A stretch of 64,000 bases of DNA from an uncultured Bacteroidia bacterium (GTDB lineage: Bacteria > Bacteroidota > Bacteroidia > Bacteroidales > Prolixibacteraceae), in contig CAINLJ010000110.1 of assembly GCA_903850335.1 (NCBI GenBank), forward strand, positions 1 to 64,000, in the 5' to 3' direction. Numbering within the stretch: position 1 is the first letter of the stretch; every line of letters starts with the position of its first letter. Made by a program: the position numbers and the translations under genes. This document shows positions 43,872-54,500 of the stretch, in pieces. The notes under the pieces were generated by a model. It had not been told where the DNA came from and ran no database searches. It saw only the letters and a list, made by a program, of their open reading frames with translations.

Positions 43872-44591
43872 ATGATTTCAAGAAGAATTCTTACCGAGGT
43901 TAAAGAATCTTTATGTCGATTTAGAACTTTAGTCAGTTCTTTTTAAACTCAATAATCCTGGCCAGTTTTTGCTGCTTGGATCAGCATCCCCTGAATTGAT
44001 CCGACACTCATCTGAATCTTTGGCAGGAAGGATTGCATACCACCAGTTGCATCCGTTTAATCTTACTGAAATCCCTGATACAGTTTCACAAATGGATTTA
44101 TCGATTAAAGGAGGATTTCCAAAGGTTTTATTTGAATAAAAGTTAATTTGGCAAACCGCTGGATGGAAAATTTCATCAGCACCTATCTTAATAGTGATTT
44201 ACTTCAATTAGGATTGAATGCCTCACCAAAGACATTCTCTGATTTTGACAATTTATCGGGCAATCCAATGATTGGCAGTTCCTGGGAATCGTTTGTTGTA
44301 AATCAATTACTGGCTCTGAAAAATGATCAAACCGATCTCTTTTTTTATAGAACCCACCAAGGGGCAGAAGTTAATCTGGTATTTACAAAAGGACTACAAA
44401 TAATAGCAACAGCAGAAATTAAATAGTCAAATTCGCCGATACTCTCAAAAGGCAGCTACGTCGCTTTTGAAGATTTAAAGGCTCCCATTAACTTTGTCAT
44501 CACCCCCTCACCGGATGATTTTCTTATCAGTGAGCATGTGTGCGTTTGTTCTCTGAAGACATTTATATTCAGCTATTTAAATACCATGTAA
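43872..44591 (+). pseudogene. Decayed AAA/DUF4143 ATPase gene
   Basis: DUF4143 ATPases have an N-terminal P-loop domain, a winged helix and a nuclease-like C-terminal domain. Here the N-terminal remnant (43872, MISRRILTEVKESL) lacks the Walker A and B motifs. A second frame from about 43925 reads NPGQFLLLGSASPELIRHSS and runs through SLAGRIAYHQLHPFNLTEIPD to IKGGFPKVLFE, where a TAA at 44137-44139 occurs. A third frame from 44148 resumes at ANRWMENFISTYL through GSSWESFVVNQLL and GAEVNLVFTKG. A TAG at 44424-44426 falls where relatives have EIKYS, and the frame then continues as SNSPILSKGSYVAFEDL to 44591. At least one internal deletion, one frameshift and one stop mark it as dead. Confidence 0.85.
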
Positions 44592-44670
44592 TCCGGAATA
44601 AAGTTTCAGGATAAATAGATGTGTATCATTCTTGAAATCATGTAAATGCAATAATTATTCAAAAATATTG

Positions 44671-44678
44671 TAACTTTA
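44671..44678 (+). promoter_or_regulatory. Putative -7 promoter element of the AmmeMemoRadiSam pair
   Basis: TAACTTTA differs from TAnnTTTG only at the last base and ends 19 bases before the ATG at 44698. Confidence 0.4.
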
Positions 44679-44697
44679 TAAGATAATAACTTTTGCC

Positions 44698-46221
44698 ATG
44701 AAACAGAATCATTTCAATATCGCGGTATTGTTATTCATTTGTGCCTCGGTCTTTTCTCAGAATCCACTACAAAACAGAAAACCCTTCGCTGCAGGAAGGT
44801 TTTATCCGGATAATCCTGACGAACTTGAGGCTAAGTTAAAACTGATGTTCTTAAAGTCTGCTCAAAAAAAATTTACCCTAAATCCTTTGGCTATTCTCGT
44901 TCCTCATGCCGGATATGTGTATAGCGGCGAAGTTGCTGCCACTGCCTATAACCAAATTGATCCTTACAGCAAATTTGAGCGCATATTTATTATCGGATCC
45001 AGTCACACGACTGAATTTACCGGTGCAGCAGTTTACAGTAGTGGCAATTTTGAAACACCACTTGGAACTGTAAAGGTTGACATTGATTTTGCAAAACAAT
45101 TGGTAAGAAATAACAAGATCCTGATAAATTATCCCGAGGCTCATAAATTTGAACACAGTATTGAGGTGCAGCTACCTTTTTTACAACATCATCTGCACAA
45201 TGATTTTCAAATTGTTCCAGTTATCGTCGGATCATCTGCAATTGAAACAGCCAGACAACTTGCAGCAATTTTTAAACCATATTTTAATGAGAAGAATTTG
45301 TTTATCATCAGCACTGACTTTTCACATTACCCTGAGTATTACGATGCATTAAGGGCAGATCGATTTACTGCAGAGGCCATTAAAACAAATAATGCATCTA
45401 ATCTGATTGCAGCACTGGATTCAAACAAGAAAAAAAACTTGTCAGGCCTTGCTACAAGTTTATGTGGCTGGAGTTCTGTGCTGACACTACTTTATATGAC
45501 GGAGCAGAAAAAAGAACTGGATATTGATCTTATTCATTATCAAAATTCTGGCGATTCATCCTACGGAGAAAAGAGCAGGGTTGTTGGTTACTGGGCAATT
45601 TCTTTCAATGAGACACAGAAGGAAATTTTAGACCCTGGTATTATACTGACGGGGAAGGATAAAAAGGAATTACTTTCTCTGGCTCGTAGTACAATAACAG
45701 CATACATAAAATCCGGAGTAATGCCTGAATTCAATCCGGCTGACTCTTGTTTATCCCTGCAAACCTATGCCGGAGCGTTCGTTACCCTGACAAAAAACAA
45801 ACGGCTCCGAGGATGCATTGGCCATTTTGATGCTGATCTTCCTCTCTGGAAAGTTATTCAGAAAATGGCGATTGCCTCTGCTACAATGGATAACCGTTTC
45901 GGCAGAGTTGGAGAGGATGAAATTCATGCTTTAAAAATTGAGATCTCGGTTCTGACACCAATGAAGCGAATCAGATCAATCGATGAATTTATTCCCGGGA
46001 AACACGGGATTTATATCAAAAAAGGTCGCCTTTCGGGGACTTTTCTTCCCCAGGTTGCCTTACAAACTGGCTGGAGCAAGGAGGAATTTCTGGGGCATTG
46101 TTCACAGGATAAAGCTGGAATTGGCTGGGACGGATGGAAAACAGCAGAACTTTACACTTATGAGGCCTTGATTTTCGGAGAGCAGGAGGTGAAAGATGAA
46201 AACAATTCTGGAAATAAATAA
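44698..46221 (+). CDS. AmmeMemoRadiSam system: MEMO1-AMMECR1 fusion protein with signal peptide
   Basis: The 507-residue protein fuses two domains whose human relatives are MEMO1 and AMMECR1. Residues 1-20 (MKQNHFNIAVLLFICASVFS) form a plausible signal peptide followed by Q. The MEMO domain at about 25-305 shows LVPHAGYVYSG, IGSSHTTEF, KFEHSIEVQLPFL and STDFSHYPEYYDA with the His residues of the family. The AMMECR1 domain at about 325-500 contains the hallmark LRGCIGHFDA and MDNRFGRV. Usually the B and A components are separate cytosolic proteins. The radical SAM partner gene overlaps the end by 26 bases. Biochemical function of this widespread system is not established to my knowledge. Confidence 0.9.
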   Translation: MKQNHFNIAVLLFICASVFSQNPLQNRKPFAAGRFYPDNPDELEAKLKLMFLKSAQKKFTLNPLAILVPHAGYVYSGEVAATAYNQIDPYSKFERIFIIGSSHTTEFTGAAVYSSGNFETPLGTVKVDIDFAKQLVRNNKILINYPEAHKFEHSIEVQLPFLQHHLHNDFQIVPVIVGSSAIETARQLAAIFKPYFNEKNLFIISTDFSHYPEYYDALRADRFTAEAIKTNNASNLIAALDSNKKKNLSGLATSLCGWSSVLTLLYMTEQKKELDIDLIHYQNSGDSSYGEKSRVVGYWAISFNETQKEILDPGIILTGKDKKELLSLARSTITAYIKSGVMPEFNPADSCLSLQTYAGAFVTLTKNKRLRGCIGHFDADLPLWKVIQKMAIASATMDNRFGRVGEDEIHALKIEISVLTPMKRIRSIDEFIPGKHGIYIKKGRLSGTFLPQVALQTGWSKEEFLGHCSQDKAGIGWDGWKTAELYTYEALIFGEQEVKDENNSGNK

Positions 46222-47242
46222 GCGAAAAACTGAAGGAAACAGGGAGGGATTATTTTGGTCAATTGTTCCCGGTGGAGTGAAATGTCATATTTGTCCAAAC
46301 GAATGTGTTATTGGTGAGGGAAATACCGGAATATGTCACAACCGTATCAATCGTGACGGGAAGTTATACACAATCGCCTATGGGAATCCGTGTGCGATAA
46401 ATATGGATCCGATAGAGAAAAAGCCTTTAAATCATTTCTTACCCGGTTCCAGAGCGTTTTCTGTGGCAGCGGCCGGATGTAATCTTTCTTGTAAGAACTG
46501 TCAGAACTGGAATATTTCGCAGAAGAGTCCCATGGACACGCTGAATTATGACCTGACGCCAGAGAAACTCGTTGAAAATGCAATTGCCGGCAAATGTAGC
46601 TCGGTTGCCTATACCTATACAGAGCCTCTAACAAGCTATGAATACACTTTTGATTCGGCTATTCTTGCACGAAAGCATGGTTTAAAAAATGTGCTTGTAA
46701 CGGCTGGCTTTATCAATCAATTACCTCTCAGTCACCTGTGTCAGTATATTGATGCTGCAAATGTCGATCTCAAATCCTTTAACAATGATATCTATTTAAA
46801 ACTTAGTCGTGGAACCCTGGACCCTGTATTGTGCACGTTGAAAATTATGGCTGAAATGAAGGTCTGGCTCGAAATTACAAATCTGATAATTCCTGGCTGG
46901 ACTGATGATCCCGACCTGATAAAAAAGATGTGTAACTGGTTAGCCGAAAATGGTCTGGCAGGTTCACCCCTACATTTCAGCCGCTTTCACCCTGCTCATA
47001 AACTTTCATACACTAAGTCCACGCCGATTGAAAGTCTGTTAAAAGCAAAGGAAATTGCGCAGTTGGAGGGGATTAAATATGTCTATATTGGAAATGTATC
47101 TGGTATTGAAGAAGCGAATACATTTTGCCCTAAATGCAAAGATTTACTTATCCAAAGAATTGGATTTTCTGTAGTTCAAAATAAACTTGTAAAGGGGCAT
47201 TGTTTAAATTGCAGGGAGAAAATTGAGGGAATCTGGGAATAA
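46196..47242 (+). CDS. AmmeMemoRadiSam system radical SAM enzyme
   Basis: The 348-residue protein is the radical SAM partner of the MEMO-AMMECR1 fusion. The iron-sulfur cluster motif is CNLSCKNC (Cys95, Cys99, Cys102). Before it lie four Cys residues in CHICPNEC and GICHNR near residues 30-47, probably another metal site, and the tail ends in a zinc-ribbon-like pair CPKC and CLNC. The system signature YTYTEPL follows the cluster motif. It lacks a signal peptide and starts inside the upstream gene (26-base overlap), so the two proteins are made together. Its substrate is unknown. Confidence 0.92.
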   Translation: MKTILEINKRKTEGNREGLFWSIVPGGVKCHICPNECVIGEGNTGICHNRINRDGKLYTIAYGNPCAINMDPIEKKPLNHFLPGSRAFSVAAAGCNLSCKNCQNWNISQKSPMDTLNYDLTPEKLVENAIAGKCSSVAYTYTEPLTSYEYTFDSAILARKHGLKNVLVTAGFINQLPLSHLCQYIDAANVDLKSFNNDIYLKLSRGTLDPVLCTLKIMAEMKVWLEITNLIIPGWTDDPDLIKKMCNWLAENGLAGSPLHFSRFHPAHKLSYTKSTPIESLLKAKEIAQLEGIKYVYIGNVSGIEEANTFCPKCKDLLIQRIGFSVVQNKLVKGHCLNCREKIEGIWE

Positions 47243-47246
47243 TATT

Positions 47247-47723
47247 TCAATTGCGGACATCCTTGATTTCCGATTTTTGAAGCGCCATACCCTTTAAAGC
47301 TTTTATTAATTGTATTCTTTGCGTCCGGGAGATTCCCGACAGGCTCACCCAGGGGTAATCAGCAATACCCATTTTTACTCTGACAGTCAGTCTGACCTCG
47401 TATTTCAATCCGAAAAAATAGCTGCGAATATCAACCCTTCGTAACTGATTGACAGGAAATTCTATTAATTTAAACATTCTGTCAACAGCAAAAATAGAAT
47501 AATACCTAAGAGTTAATTTCTCCTTGACTACTGAAATTCTGATATAATGAAAATTCAGTATGGCAATAAATAATATTGTCAGAAGGAACAATCCGGCCAT
47601 TATTACGGCTCCGGTAAAAAAACTTAAAAAGATAAGAACCGAGACTGTAAAAAGCCAGCTTGATCCTAACACCAAAAATACAATCCTAAGCTTCTTTACT
47701 AATTGTGCATTACTGAAATCCAT
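47247..47723 (-). CDS. Small membrane protein with a PH-like domain
   Basis: I start at 47723 (MDFSNAQLVKKLRIVF), giving 158 residues; the open frame back to 47777 adds 18 residues upstream that overlap the aroB promoter region. Two adjacent transmembrane helices (RIVFLVLGSSWLFTVSVLIFL and GAVIMAGLFLLTILFIAIL) are followed by a soluble domain with strands ISVVKEKLTLRYYSIF and IEFPVNQLRRVDIRSYFFGLKY, which resemble bacterial PH (bPH) domains. Function unknown. It is convergent with the radical SAM gene, with four bases between the stops, and divergent from aroB. Confidence 0.65.
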   Translation of the reverse strand: MDFSNAQLVKKLRIVFLVLGSSWLFTVSVLIFLSFFTGAVIMAGLFLLTILFIAILNFHYIRISVVKEKLTLRYYSIFAVDRMFKLIEFPVNQLRRVDIRSYFFGLKYEVRLTVRVKMGIADYPWVSLSGISRTQRIQLIKALKGMALQKSEIKDVRN

Positions 47724-47784
47724 AGACAAATTTATAAAATAGGCAGACCGTGAATTAATTGGAATCCAAGATAACAAAATATTT

Positions 47785-47792
47785 TAACTTTG
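47785..47792 (+). promoter_or_regulatory. Putative -7 promoter element of aroB-aroA
   Basis: TAACTTTG is an exact TAnnTTTG match ending 18 bases before the ATG at 47811. It lies within the upstream part of the open frame that reaches back to a TTG at 47790, favouring the ATG at 47811 as the aroB start. Confidence 0.55.
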
Positions 47793-47810
47793 TCCAATAA
47801 ATACATTAAA

Positions 47811-48884
47811 ATGAACAATTATCCTGAATATAATGCATCCATTATTGTAACAGACAACCTCGAAGAAGAGCTGGGAAAGATCATATCTCACTATCCTCAG
47901 GATAAAATATTTTTGGTAACAGAAGATAATTGTGAGCTGCAATGCATTTCGTTAATCATCAATACTCCTGGTTTTGCCAATTTCAAAAAGGTTGTTTTGC
48001 CAGCAGGAGAAGAGAACAAGAAACTATCATCCGTCGAGAAGATCTGGCTCTTTCTGAGTCAGAACGGAGCAGACCGGAAATCGCTGGTTGTCAATTTGGG
48101 TGGTGGAATGCTTACTGATCTGGGAAGTTTTGCAGCCTCTACAATCAAGCGGGGAATGGATTTTGTGAATATTCCAACTACGCTCCTGGCACAGGTTGAT
48201 GCTTCGGTTGGAGGGAAAACAGGTTTTAACTTCAATGGACTCAAGAATGAAATTGGCGTGATTAATCAGCCAGTTAGTGTATTGATTGATACACGTTTCC
48301 TTCGGACTATTGACAAACCAAACCTGGTTTCCGGATATGCTGAAATGATTAAGCACGGTTTAATTAATTCGAAGGACCATCTTGATGAGGTTCGTAAGTT
48401 CGACCTGAACAATCCTGATTACGATTCCCTTCGCGGAATTATTGCCCGTTCGGTAGCCATTAAAGATTCATTTGTGTTCAAGGATCCATTTGAAAAGAAT
48501 ATCAGGAAGGCGCTTAATTTTGGGCATACAATAGGACATGCATTCGAAAGTTTTGCATTGGAATCCGAAAATCCTCTCCTGCATGGGTATGCGGTTGCTT
48601 TTGGAATGATAGCAGAACTTTATCTGTCGCATAAAGTTTGTAATCTGCCGCTAGCTATAGTCGCTGACCTTTCAAATTGGCTTTTTGATATTTACGGGCA
48701 TTTTGCACCCGAAGAAAATCAGTTTGAAAAACTCTTTGGTCTCATGACACACGATAAGAAAAATGAAGGTGCGCGGATTAATTTTACTCTTATCCCAGCT
48801 ATTGGTGAAGTAGCCATCAACCAAAACTGTGATAAGAACCTGGTCTTTGAAGCCTTGGATTTTATCAGAAATTTCAATCGCTAG
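47811..48884 (+). CDS. aroB: 3-dehydroquinate synthase
   Basis: AroB converts DAHP to 3-dehydroquinate in the shikimate pathway using NAD and a metal ion. I start at 47811 (MNNYPEYNASIIV), giving 357 residues, after the promoter element. Motifs include LPAGEENKKLSSVEKIW, VNLGGGMLTDLGSFAA, the STIKRGMDFVNIPTTLLAQVDASVGGKTG core at residues 113-141, SGYAEMIKHGLIN with the metal-binding Glu, and HGYAVAFGM. It is followed 8 bases later by aroA. Confidence 0.96.
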   Translation: MNNYPEYNASIIVTDNLEEELGKIISHYPQDKIFLVTEDNCELQCISLIINTPGFANFKKVVLPAGEENKKLSSVEKIWLFLSQNGADRKSLVVNLGGGMLTDLGSFAASTIKRGMDFVNIPTTLLAQVDASVGGKTGFNFNGLKNEIGVINQPVSVLIDTRFLRTIDKPNLVSGYAEMIKHGLINSKDHLDEVRKFDLNNPDYDSLRGIIARSVAIKDSFVFKDPFEKNIRKALNFGHTIGHAFESFALESENPLLHGYAVAFGMIAELYLSHKVCNLPLAIVADLSNWLFDIYGHFAPEENQFEKLFGLMTHDKKNEGARINFTLIPAIGEVAINQNCDKNLVFEALDFIRNFNR

Positions 48885-48892
48885 AATTTATT

Positions 48893-50137
48893 ATGCAATA
48901 TAATATTACAAAAGCCAATAAAATGTTGAGGGGAGAAATAAATCTTCCTGCTTCCAAAAGCATAAGCAACAGGATTTTGATTATTAATGCATTGGCATAT
49001 TCTCCATTTTTGATTGAAAATCTATCGGATAGTGATGACACACGAGTTATGGAAGAAGTTCTGAACTCAAATACAAATACATTTGATATTGGTCATGCCG
49101 GAACTGCAATGCGTTTTTTAACAGCTTTTTTATCAAAAATCGCTGGTGAATGGACTATTACGGGATCTGAAAGGATGCAAAACCGGCCCATAGGAATTCT
49201 GGTGGATGCTTTGAGAATGATGGGAGCGTCAATTAAATATTCGGGCAAGGAAGGATTTCCACCCTTAAAGATTTTTGGGACTTCACTAAAAGGAGATGTT
49301 ATTGAAATGGACGGCAGTGTAAGCAGCCAATATATCTCTGCTTTACTGATGATTGCACCCACTATTGAGGGAGGAATGACCCTAAAACTGTTGAATAAAA
49401 TCACATCAAAGCCTTATATAGACCTTACCCTTCAATTAATGGAGGAGTTTGGAATTCACCATACCTGGATTGCTAACGAGATTAAGATTGAGGAACAGAA
49501 CTATAAACCCAAAAAATTTACTGTTGAAGCAGACTGGTCAGGAGCCTCGTACTGGTATGCGATGGCTGCCCTCTCTGATGATTGTGATCTGCTTTTGAAG
49601 GGGTTGCGTTTGAATAGTCTTCAAGGTGACAGTTCTCAGGCCATTTGGTTTGAGAAATATTTTGGTGTCTTATCCATCCAGGAAGGCAATGATGTTCGTT
49701 TATCAAGGGTTACTAAAAATACAGTAAAGCTGATTGAAATTGACTTTATTGAGAATCCGGATATTGCTCAGACCTTTGCTGTACTGGCTGTTTGCAAAAA
49801 TATACCTTTCAATTTCAGCGGATTACAAACATTGAAAATCAAGGAAACCGATCGTATAGCGGCCTTGCAATGTGAACTTTTAAAATTTGGTGCAATTTTA
49901 ACTGAACCAAATCAGGGAGAACTGGCGTGGGATGGGAAGGTTGATGAGAGTATTGTAAATGATCCACCTGTAGTTAAAACCTATCATGACCACAGGATGG
50001 CTCTTGCTTTTGCGACTACCGCGATGAAAATTCCTAAAATAAGTATAGAAGATCCTTTTGTTATTTCCAAATCCTATCCGCGATTCTGGGAAGATCTGTT
50101 AAAAACGGGATTTAAGTTAGAGGCTCAGGATATTTAA
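48893..50137 (+). CDS. aroA: 3-phosphoshikimate 1-carboxyvinyltransferase (EPSP synthase)
   Basis: AroA adds enolpyruvate from PEP to shikimate-3-phosphate. The 414-residue protein has the N-terminal LPASKSISNRILIINALA with the PEP-binding Lys, SDSDDTRVM, GHAGTAMRFL (a GNAGT variant), RMQNRPIG with the second Arg-containing loop, LKIKETDRI and YHDHRMALAFA with the catalytic pair. The PEP loop GNAGT reads GHAGT here (Asn to His), a change at a substrate-near site; relatives in Bacteroidota show similar variation, to my recollection. It is co-transcribed with aroB. Confidence 0.95.
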   Translation: MQYNITKANKMLRGEINLPASKSISNRILIINALAYSPFLIENLSDSDDTRVMEEVLNSNTNTFDIGHAGTAMRFLTAFLSKIAGEWTITGSERMQNRPIGILVDALRMMGASIKYSGKEGFPPLKIFGTSLKGDVIEMDGSVSSQYISALLMIAPTIEGGMTLKLLNKITSKPYIDLTLQLMEEFGIHHTWIANEIKIEEQNYKPKKFTVEADWSGASYWYAMAALSDDCDLLLKGLRLNSLQGDSSQAIWFEKYFGVLSIQEGNDVRLSRVTKNTVKLIEIDFIENPDIAQTFAVLAVCKNIPFNFSGLQTLKIKETDRIAALQCELLKFGAILTEPNQGELAWDGKVDESIVNDPPVVKTYHDHRMALAFATTAMKIPKISIEDPFVISKSYPRFWEDLLKTGFKLEAQDI

Positions 50138-50196
50138 ATTCTTGATTTATTGGACTACTGGCAGATTTCAGCCATTGGAAATATTGATCTTTTGAT

Positions 50197-50204
50197 TATC
50201 TTTG
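50197..50204 (+). promoter_or_regulatory. Putative promoter of the DUF4010 membrane protein gene
   Basis: TATCTTTG is an exact TAnnTTTG match ending 19 bases before the ATG. ATTG at 50174-50177 lies 19 bases before it and could be the -33 element. Confidence 0.55.
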
Positions 50205-50223
50205 TTTTTCATCTGGTCAATTT

Positions 50224-51495
50224 ATGTCGATTCAGAATCTTATCCCAAAAGAATTTATCCAGTTCCTTTTGGTGCTTGTCTTTTCATTACTCATTGGTCT
50301 TGAGCAACGACGGCATCATATAGCAGAAAAAGAATCACAATTGTTCGGCACAGACCGGACTTTCACATTTATTGGTTTATTTGGATATGTCTTGTACCTG
50401 GCCGATCCTAAATCGTACCTGCCTTATTTGGTGGGTCTTGTAATTACCGGATTGCTCTTAGGTATTCAATATTGGCATAAGATCCTGCAATACAGCTATT
50501 ATGGATTAACCAGCTCTGTTTTAGCGTTGCTGACTTATTGTCTGCCGATATTGGTTATCACTCAACCTGTATGGCTTTTGCTCTCTTTTGTTGTTGTTAT
50601 TCTGATTTTAACAGAACTCAAAGGGGATTTGATTTCGATCTCACAAAAGGCTTCAGAAGAAGAGTTTATAACCCTGGCTAAATTTATTGCATTTACGGGT
50701 GTCATATTACCCCTTTTACCCGATCAGCCAGTTTCAGATTTAGTTCCCGTTTCCCCATACCATTTATGGCTTGCTGTTGTTGTAGTATCAGGAATTTCAT
50801 ATATCAGTTACTTATTAAAAAAATTTGTCTTTCCTGAGTCAGGCATTATGTTAACAGGGATCCTGGGAGGATTATACAGCAGTACAACAACTACAGTAAT
50901 CATAGCCCGAAACGAAAAAGAAGGGAATGCCGGTGTAAAAGCGGTATCAGCCATCATGCTGGCAAATGGGATGATGTACCTCCGTATTTTAATACTGGCA
51001 TATCTTTTTAAACCGTCTATTGCATCGGCCCTGGCAATACCGTTTATATTGCTTTTTGCATTATGCTGGATACTTGCAAGGTTTTCGAAGAGCAAAAAGT
51101 TAAATGTACCAGTGGCCACACAAACGTTGGCCGGTCATAAAAATCCATTGGAGTTTAAGACAGCTCTGCTCTTTGGTCTATTGTTTGTATTGTTTGCAAT
51201 GATAACCGATTATGTGATGAGAATCTATGGGAATGCCGGAGTAACCTCACTTGCCTTCGTAGTTGGAATAACGGATATTGACCCTTTTCTGCTTAATCTG
51301 CTTCAACACAAGGAAGGAATCGGTGAAACAACAATTGCACTTGCAGTGATTAATGCTACCAACAGCAACAACTTATTGAAAATGATCTATGCAATCTCGC
51401 TTGGCAGCAAGGAGATACGAAAGAATCTAATCTTGAATTTTTCGATCCTGATTTTACTCGGGATTGGTGCATCTGTTTTATTTTTCTGTTTATAA
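50224..51495 (+). CDS. MgtC/SapB and DUF4010 domain membrane protein
   Basis: The 423-residue protein is hydrophobic throughout, with about a dozen membrane helices. The N-terminal third resembles MgtC/SapB (FLLVLVFSLLIGLEQRR, then TFTFIGLFGYVLYL), and the rest resembles DUF4010, with GGLYSSTTTTVIIARNEKE near residue 220 and FVVGITDIDPFLLNLLQH near residue 345. MgtC-type proteins affect magnesium and membrane potential, but members with the DUF4010 half are uncharacterised. It has its own promoter and no co-transcribed partner. Confidence 0.85.
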   Translation: MSIQNLIPKEFIQFLLVLVFSLLIGLEQRRHHIAEKESQLFGTDRTFTFIGLFGYVLYLADPKSYLPYLVGLVITGLLLGIQYWHKILQYSYYGLTSSVLALLTYCLPILVITQPVWLLLSFVVVILILTELKGDLISISQKASEEEFITLAKFIAFTGVILPLLPDQPVSDLVPVSPYHLWLAVVVVSGISYISYLLKKFVFPESGIMLTGILGGLYSSTTTTVIIARNEKEGNAGVKAVSAIMLANGMMYLRILILAYLFKPSIASALAIPFILLFALCWILARFSKSKKLNVPVATQTLAGHKNPLEFKTALLFGLLFVLFAMITDYVMRIYGNAGVTSLAFVVGITDIDPFLLNLLQHKEGIGETTIALAVINATNSNNLLKMIYAISLGSKEIRKNLILNFSILILLGIGASVLFFCL

Positions 51496-51595
51496 GAAAG
51501 TTTAATTCGAACAAAGATTTCTAAGTTTATAGAACTAACCATATTCTGCTTTATTAGAAATTTATTTTTCTGAATAATAATAAGGCTGTCAATAA

Positions 51596-54500
51596 ATGAT
51601 GATAAAAATTAAATACATATTGATTTTTTTTGCTCAGTTCGTCACATTATTGGCAATGTGTCAGAATCAGCAGGTCAGTTTTGAAAGAATTGGTACAAAA
51701 GAGGGATTATCGGATCCAAATCCATTGTGTATTATGCAGGATACACATAGTTTTATCTGGGTTGGAACAGAGAATGGATTAAACCGTTTTGACGGTCACC
51801 ATTTCAGGGTTTTCTTTAATGATTTATCAGATTCCGGAAGTTTAAGCAATAATTATGTCAAAAATCTCTTTGAAGATCAACAGGGGAATATCTGGATAGC
51901 CACACATGGAGGAGGATTGAATAAATTCGACAGAAAAACAAACCGTTTTAAACGTTATTTACATGATCCAAAGAATCCGAACAGCCTGTCAGATAATACA
52001 ATTAACAAAATAATTACTGACAATAAAGGCAAATTATGGATTGCTACGAGTGAGGGCGTCAATGTATTCGACCCTGAGACCAGCAGGTTTCATGGTTTTT
52101 TTCATAAATCAGATAAACCCAATAGTCTGAGCGACAATAATGTAACCACCGCTTTTGCAGATTCAAGAGGCAACCTTTGGTTTGGCACATTAAACGGAGG
52201 ATTGAATCGATATTCGTTCAAGGATTCTGTTTTTACTTCCTACCAAAATGATCCTAAAAACAAAAAATCAATTTCCGGGAATACAATTTCTGCCATTTTT
52301 GAAGACACAAGGCACCGTCTTTGGATTGGTACAACAGGTAACGGGATCAATCTTTATGATTATGAATCCGGTGATTTTACAGTCTTCAAAAATAATTCAG
52401 ACATCAATTCGCTATCTAACAATAATATACAATCAATAAATGAGGATAATGACAAGAATCTCTGGATTGGGACTGAGAATGGCGGCATAAACATTTATGA
52501 CAGTAAATTAAATAAATTCAGGGCAATTCTGCATGATGAAATTGATGACAACAGTTTAACCTCTAACTCCGCTGATGTAATTACAAAGGATAAGGATGGA
52601 AATATGTGGGTTGGATTATTCTCAGGTGGGGTTTGTCTGCACAAGAAGAGTAGTGAGATTTTTAGTCATTTCAGACATAATGCCACTCCTGGAAGCCTTT
52701 CTAACAACTTTGTTCTTAGCATATTGGAAGATCATAATGGTGATTTGTGGATCGGAACTGACGGCGGTGGCTTAAATCGTATCGACAAAAAGACAGGGCT
52801 TTCAACCATTTTTAAGCATAATTCATCCGGAAACAGTATTAGCGGTGATTACATTATTTCGCTGGCAGAAGATGAAAATAATAATATCTGGATCGGGACC
52901 TGGGGTGACGGACTGTGTAAGTATAATACTAAATCACATATATTTAAAAGCTTCAAACATTCAGACAATTCTGATTCGGGATTTACAAGTAACAATATCT
53001 ATGATATCACGATCGCCAAAAATGGTAAAATACTCATCGGAACACACGGTGGCGGTTTAATTATTCTTGATGACAAATCAAATCAATTTTCCAGTTTCAG
53101 GAATATAAAAAATGATGTAACAAGTTTGAGTAGTGATGAGATCAGTGATATTTTAGAAGATAAATCGGGGAATTTATGGATTGGAACCTTTGATGGCGGA
53201 ATTGATTTGTATGAACCAAATTCAAGAAGTTTTATTCGATTTAACAAGGAAAACAAGAACCTTGACTGTAATTCGATCCATCACTTTCTAGAAGCCAAAT
53301 CAGGAATAATCTACGCAGGTACCTTAAGTGGCGGCTTGAATTACTACAACGCATCGGAGCATCTATTTATGCCGGTTAAGAGTAATAACGATTTTCCCAG
53401 TCAATGTATTTATGCCTGTCTGGAGGATAAGGAAGGGAATATCTGGGTAAGTTCCAATAAAGGAATATCATGTTATAATCCAAATAATCAAGCAATAAGA
53501 AATTTCTCATCCGAAGATGGTTTGCAAGGGGAAATTTTTAAGCCCCACTCTGCCTTCGCTGGAATTTCAGGTACGCTTTATTTTGGAGGCATCAATGGAT
53601 TTAACTCATTCTCGCCAGACAAGATTAAAAATGAACACTATAGTCCCTCTATTGTACTGACGGAATTTCAAATATTTAACAGAAGTGTGCCAATTTCAAC
53701 AGGAATTAATGATAAATCACCTCTTGCACATGATATTTCGGAAACAAAGTCAATGACATTGTCCTATAAGTCTTCCGTAATCACCTTTGGTTTTGCTGCT
53801 CTAGATTTTGCAGCTCATGAAAATAAAGTATATGCCTATAAATTAATTGGTTTTGATAAGGACTGGAATGTTATTGCCAGCCAAAACTCAGCCACCTATA
53901 CAAATCTTGATCCCGGAGAATACAGTTTATATGTTAAATGCAAGAGCAGATCAGGTGAATGGTCTCCTGAAATTCATACAATTAAATTGATCATAACTCC
54001 ACCATTTTGGCTTACCTGGTGGTTTAAAATTTTCTCCTTCTTCTCATTTTTCGTGATATTGTATGCCATTTATAAAATTCGTACAAAATCAATGAATATT
54101 AAAAGGCTCACCCTGGAAAAGATGGTAAATGAGCGGACTGCTCAAATTGCCCATCAGGCTGAAGAGCTTAAAGAGTTGAATACTGAATTAAAAAAACAGT
54201 CAGAAGAACTGCGGGAACAAAAGATGCTTGAAAATAGGGCGAGACAGGAAGCAGAAGCAGCGAATAATGCCAAGAGTACCTTTCTGGCCACAATGAGCCA
54301 CGAAATACGAACACCGATGAATGGTGTAATCGGAATGGCTTCTCTTTTGAGTGAAACTAATTTAACTCCTGAACAACGTGATTATAGCGATACTATCCTG
54401 ACTTGTGGAGAAAATCTTATCTCAGTAATCGATGATATTCTTGACTTCTCAAAAATTGAATCAGGAAACATGGAACTAGAGGAAGCTCAGTTTGATTTAC

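Noticed and set aside
47727-47734. TAAATTTG on the minus strand as promoter of the PH-like gene
   Set aside because: It ends only four bases before the chosen start codon, so transcription would begin at or inside the start codon.
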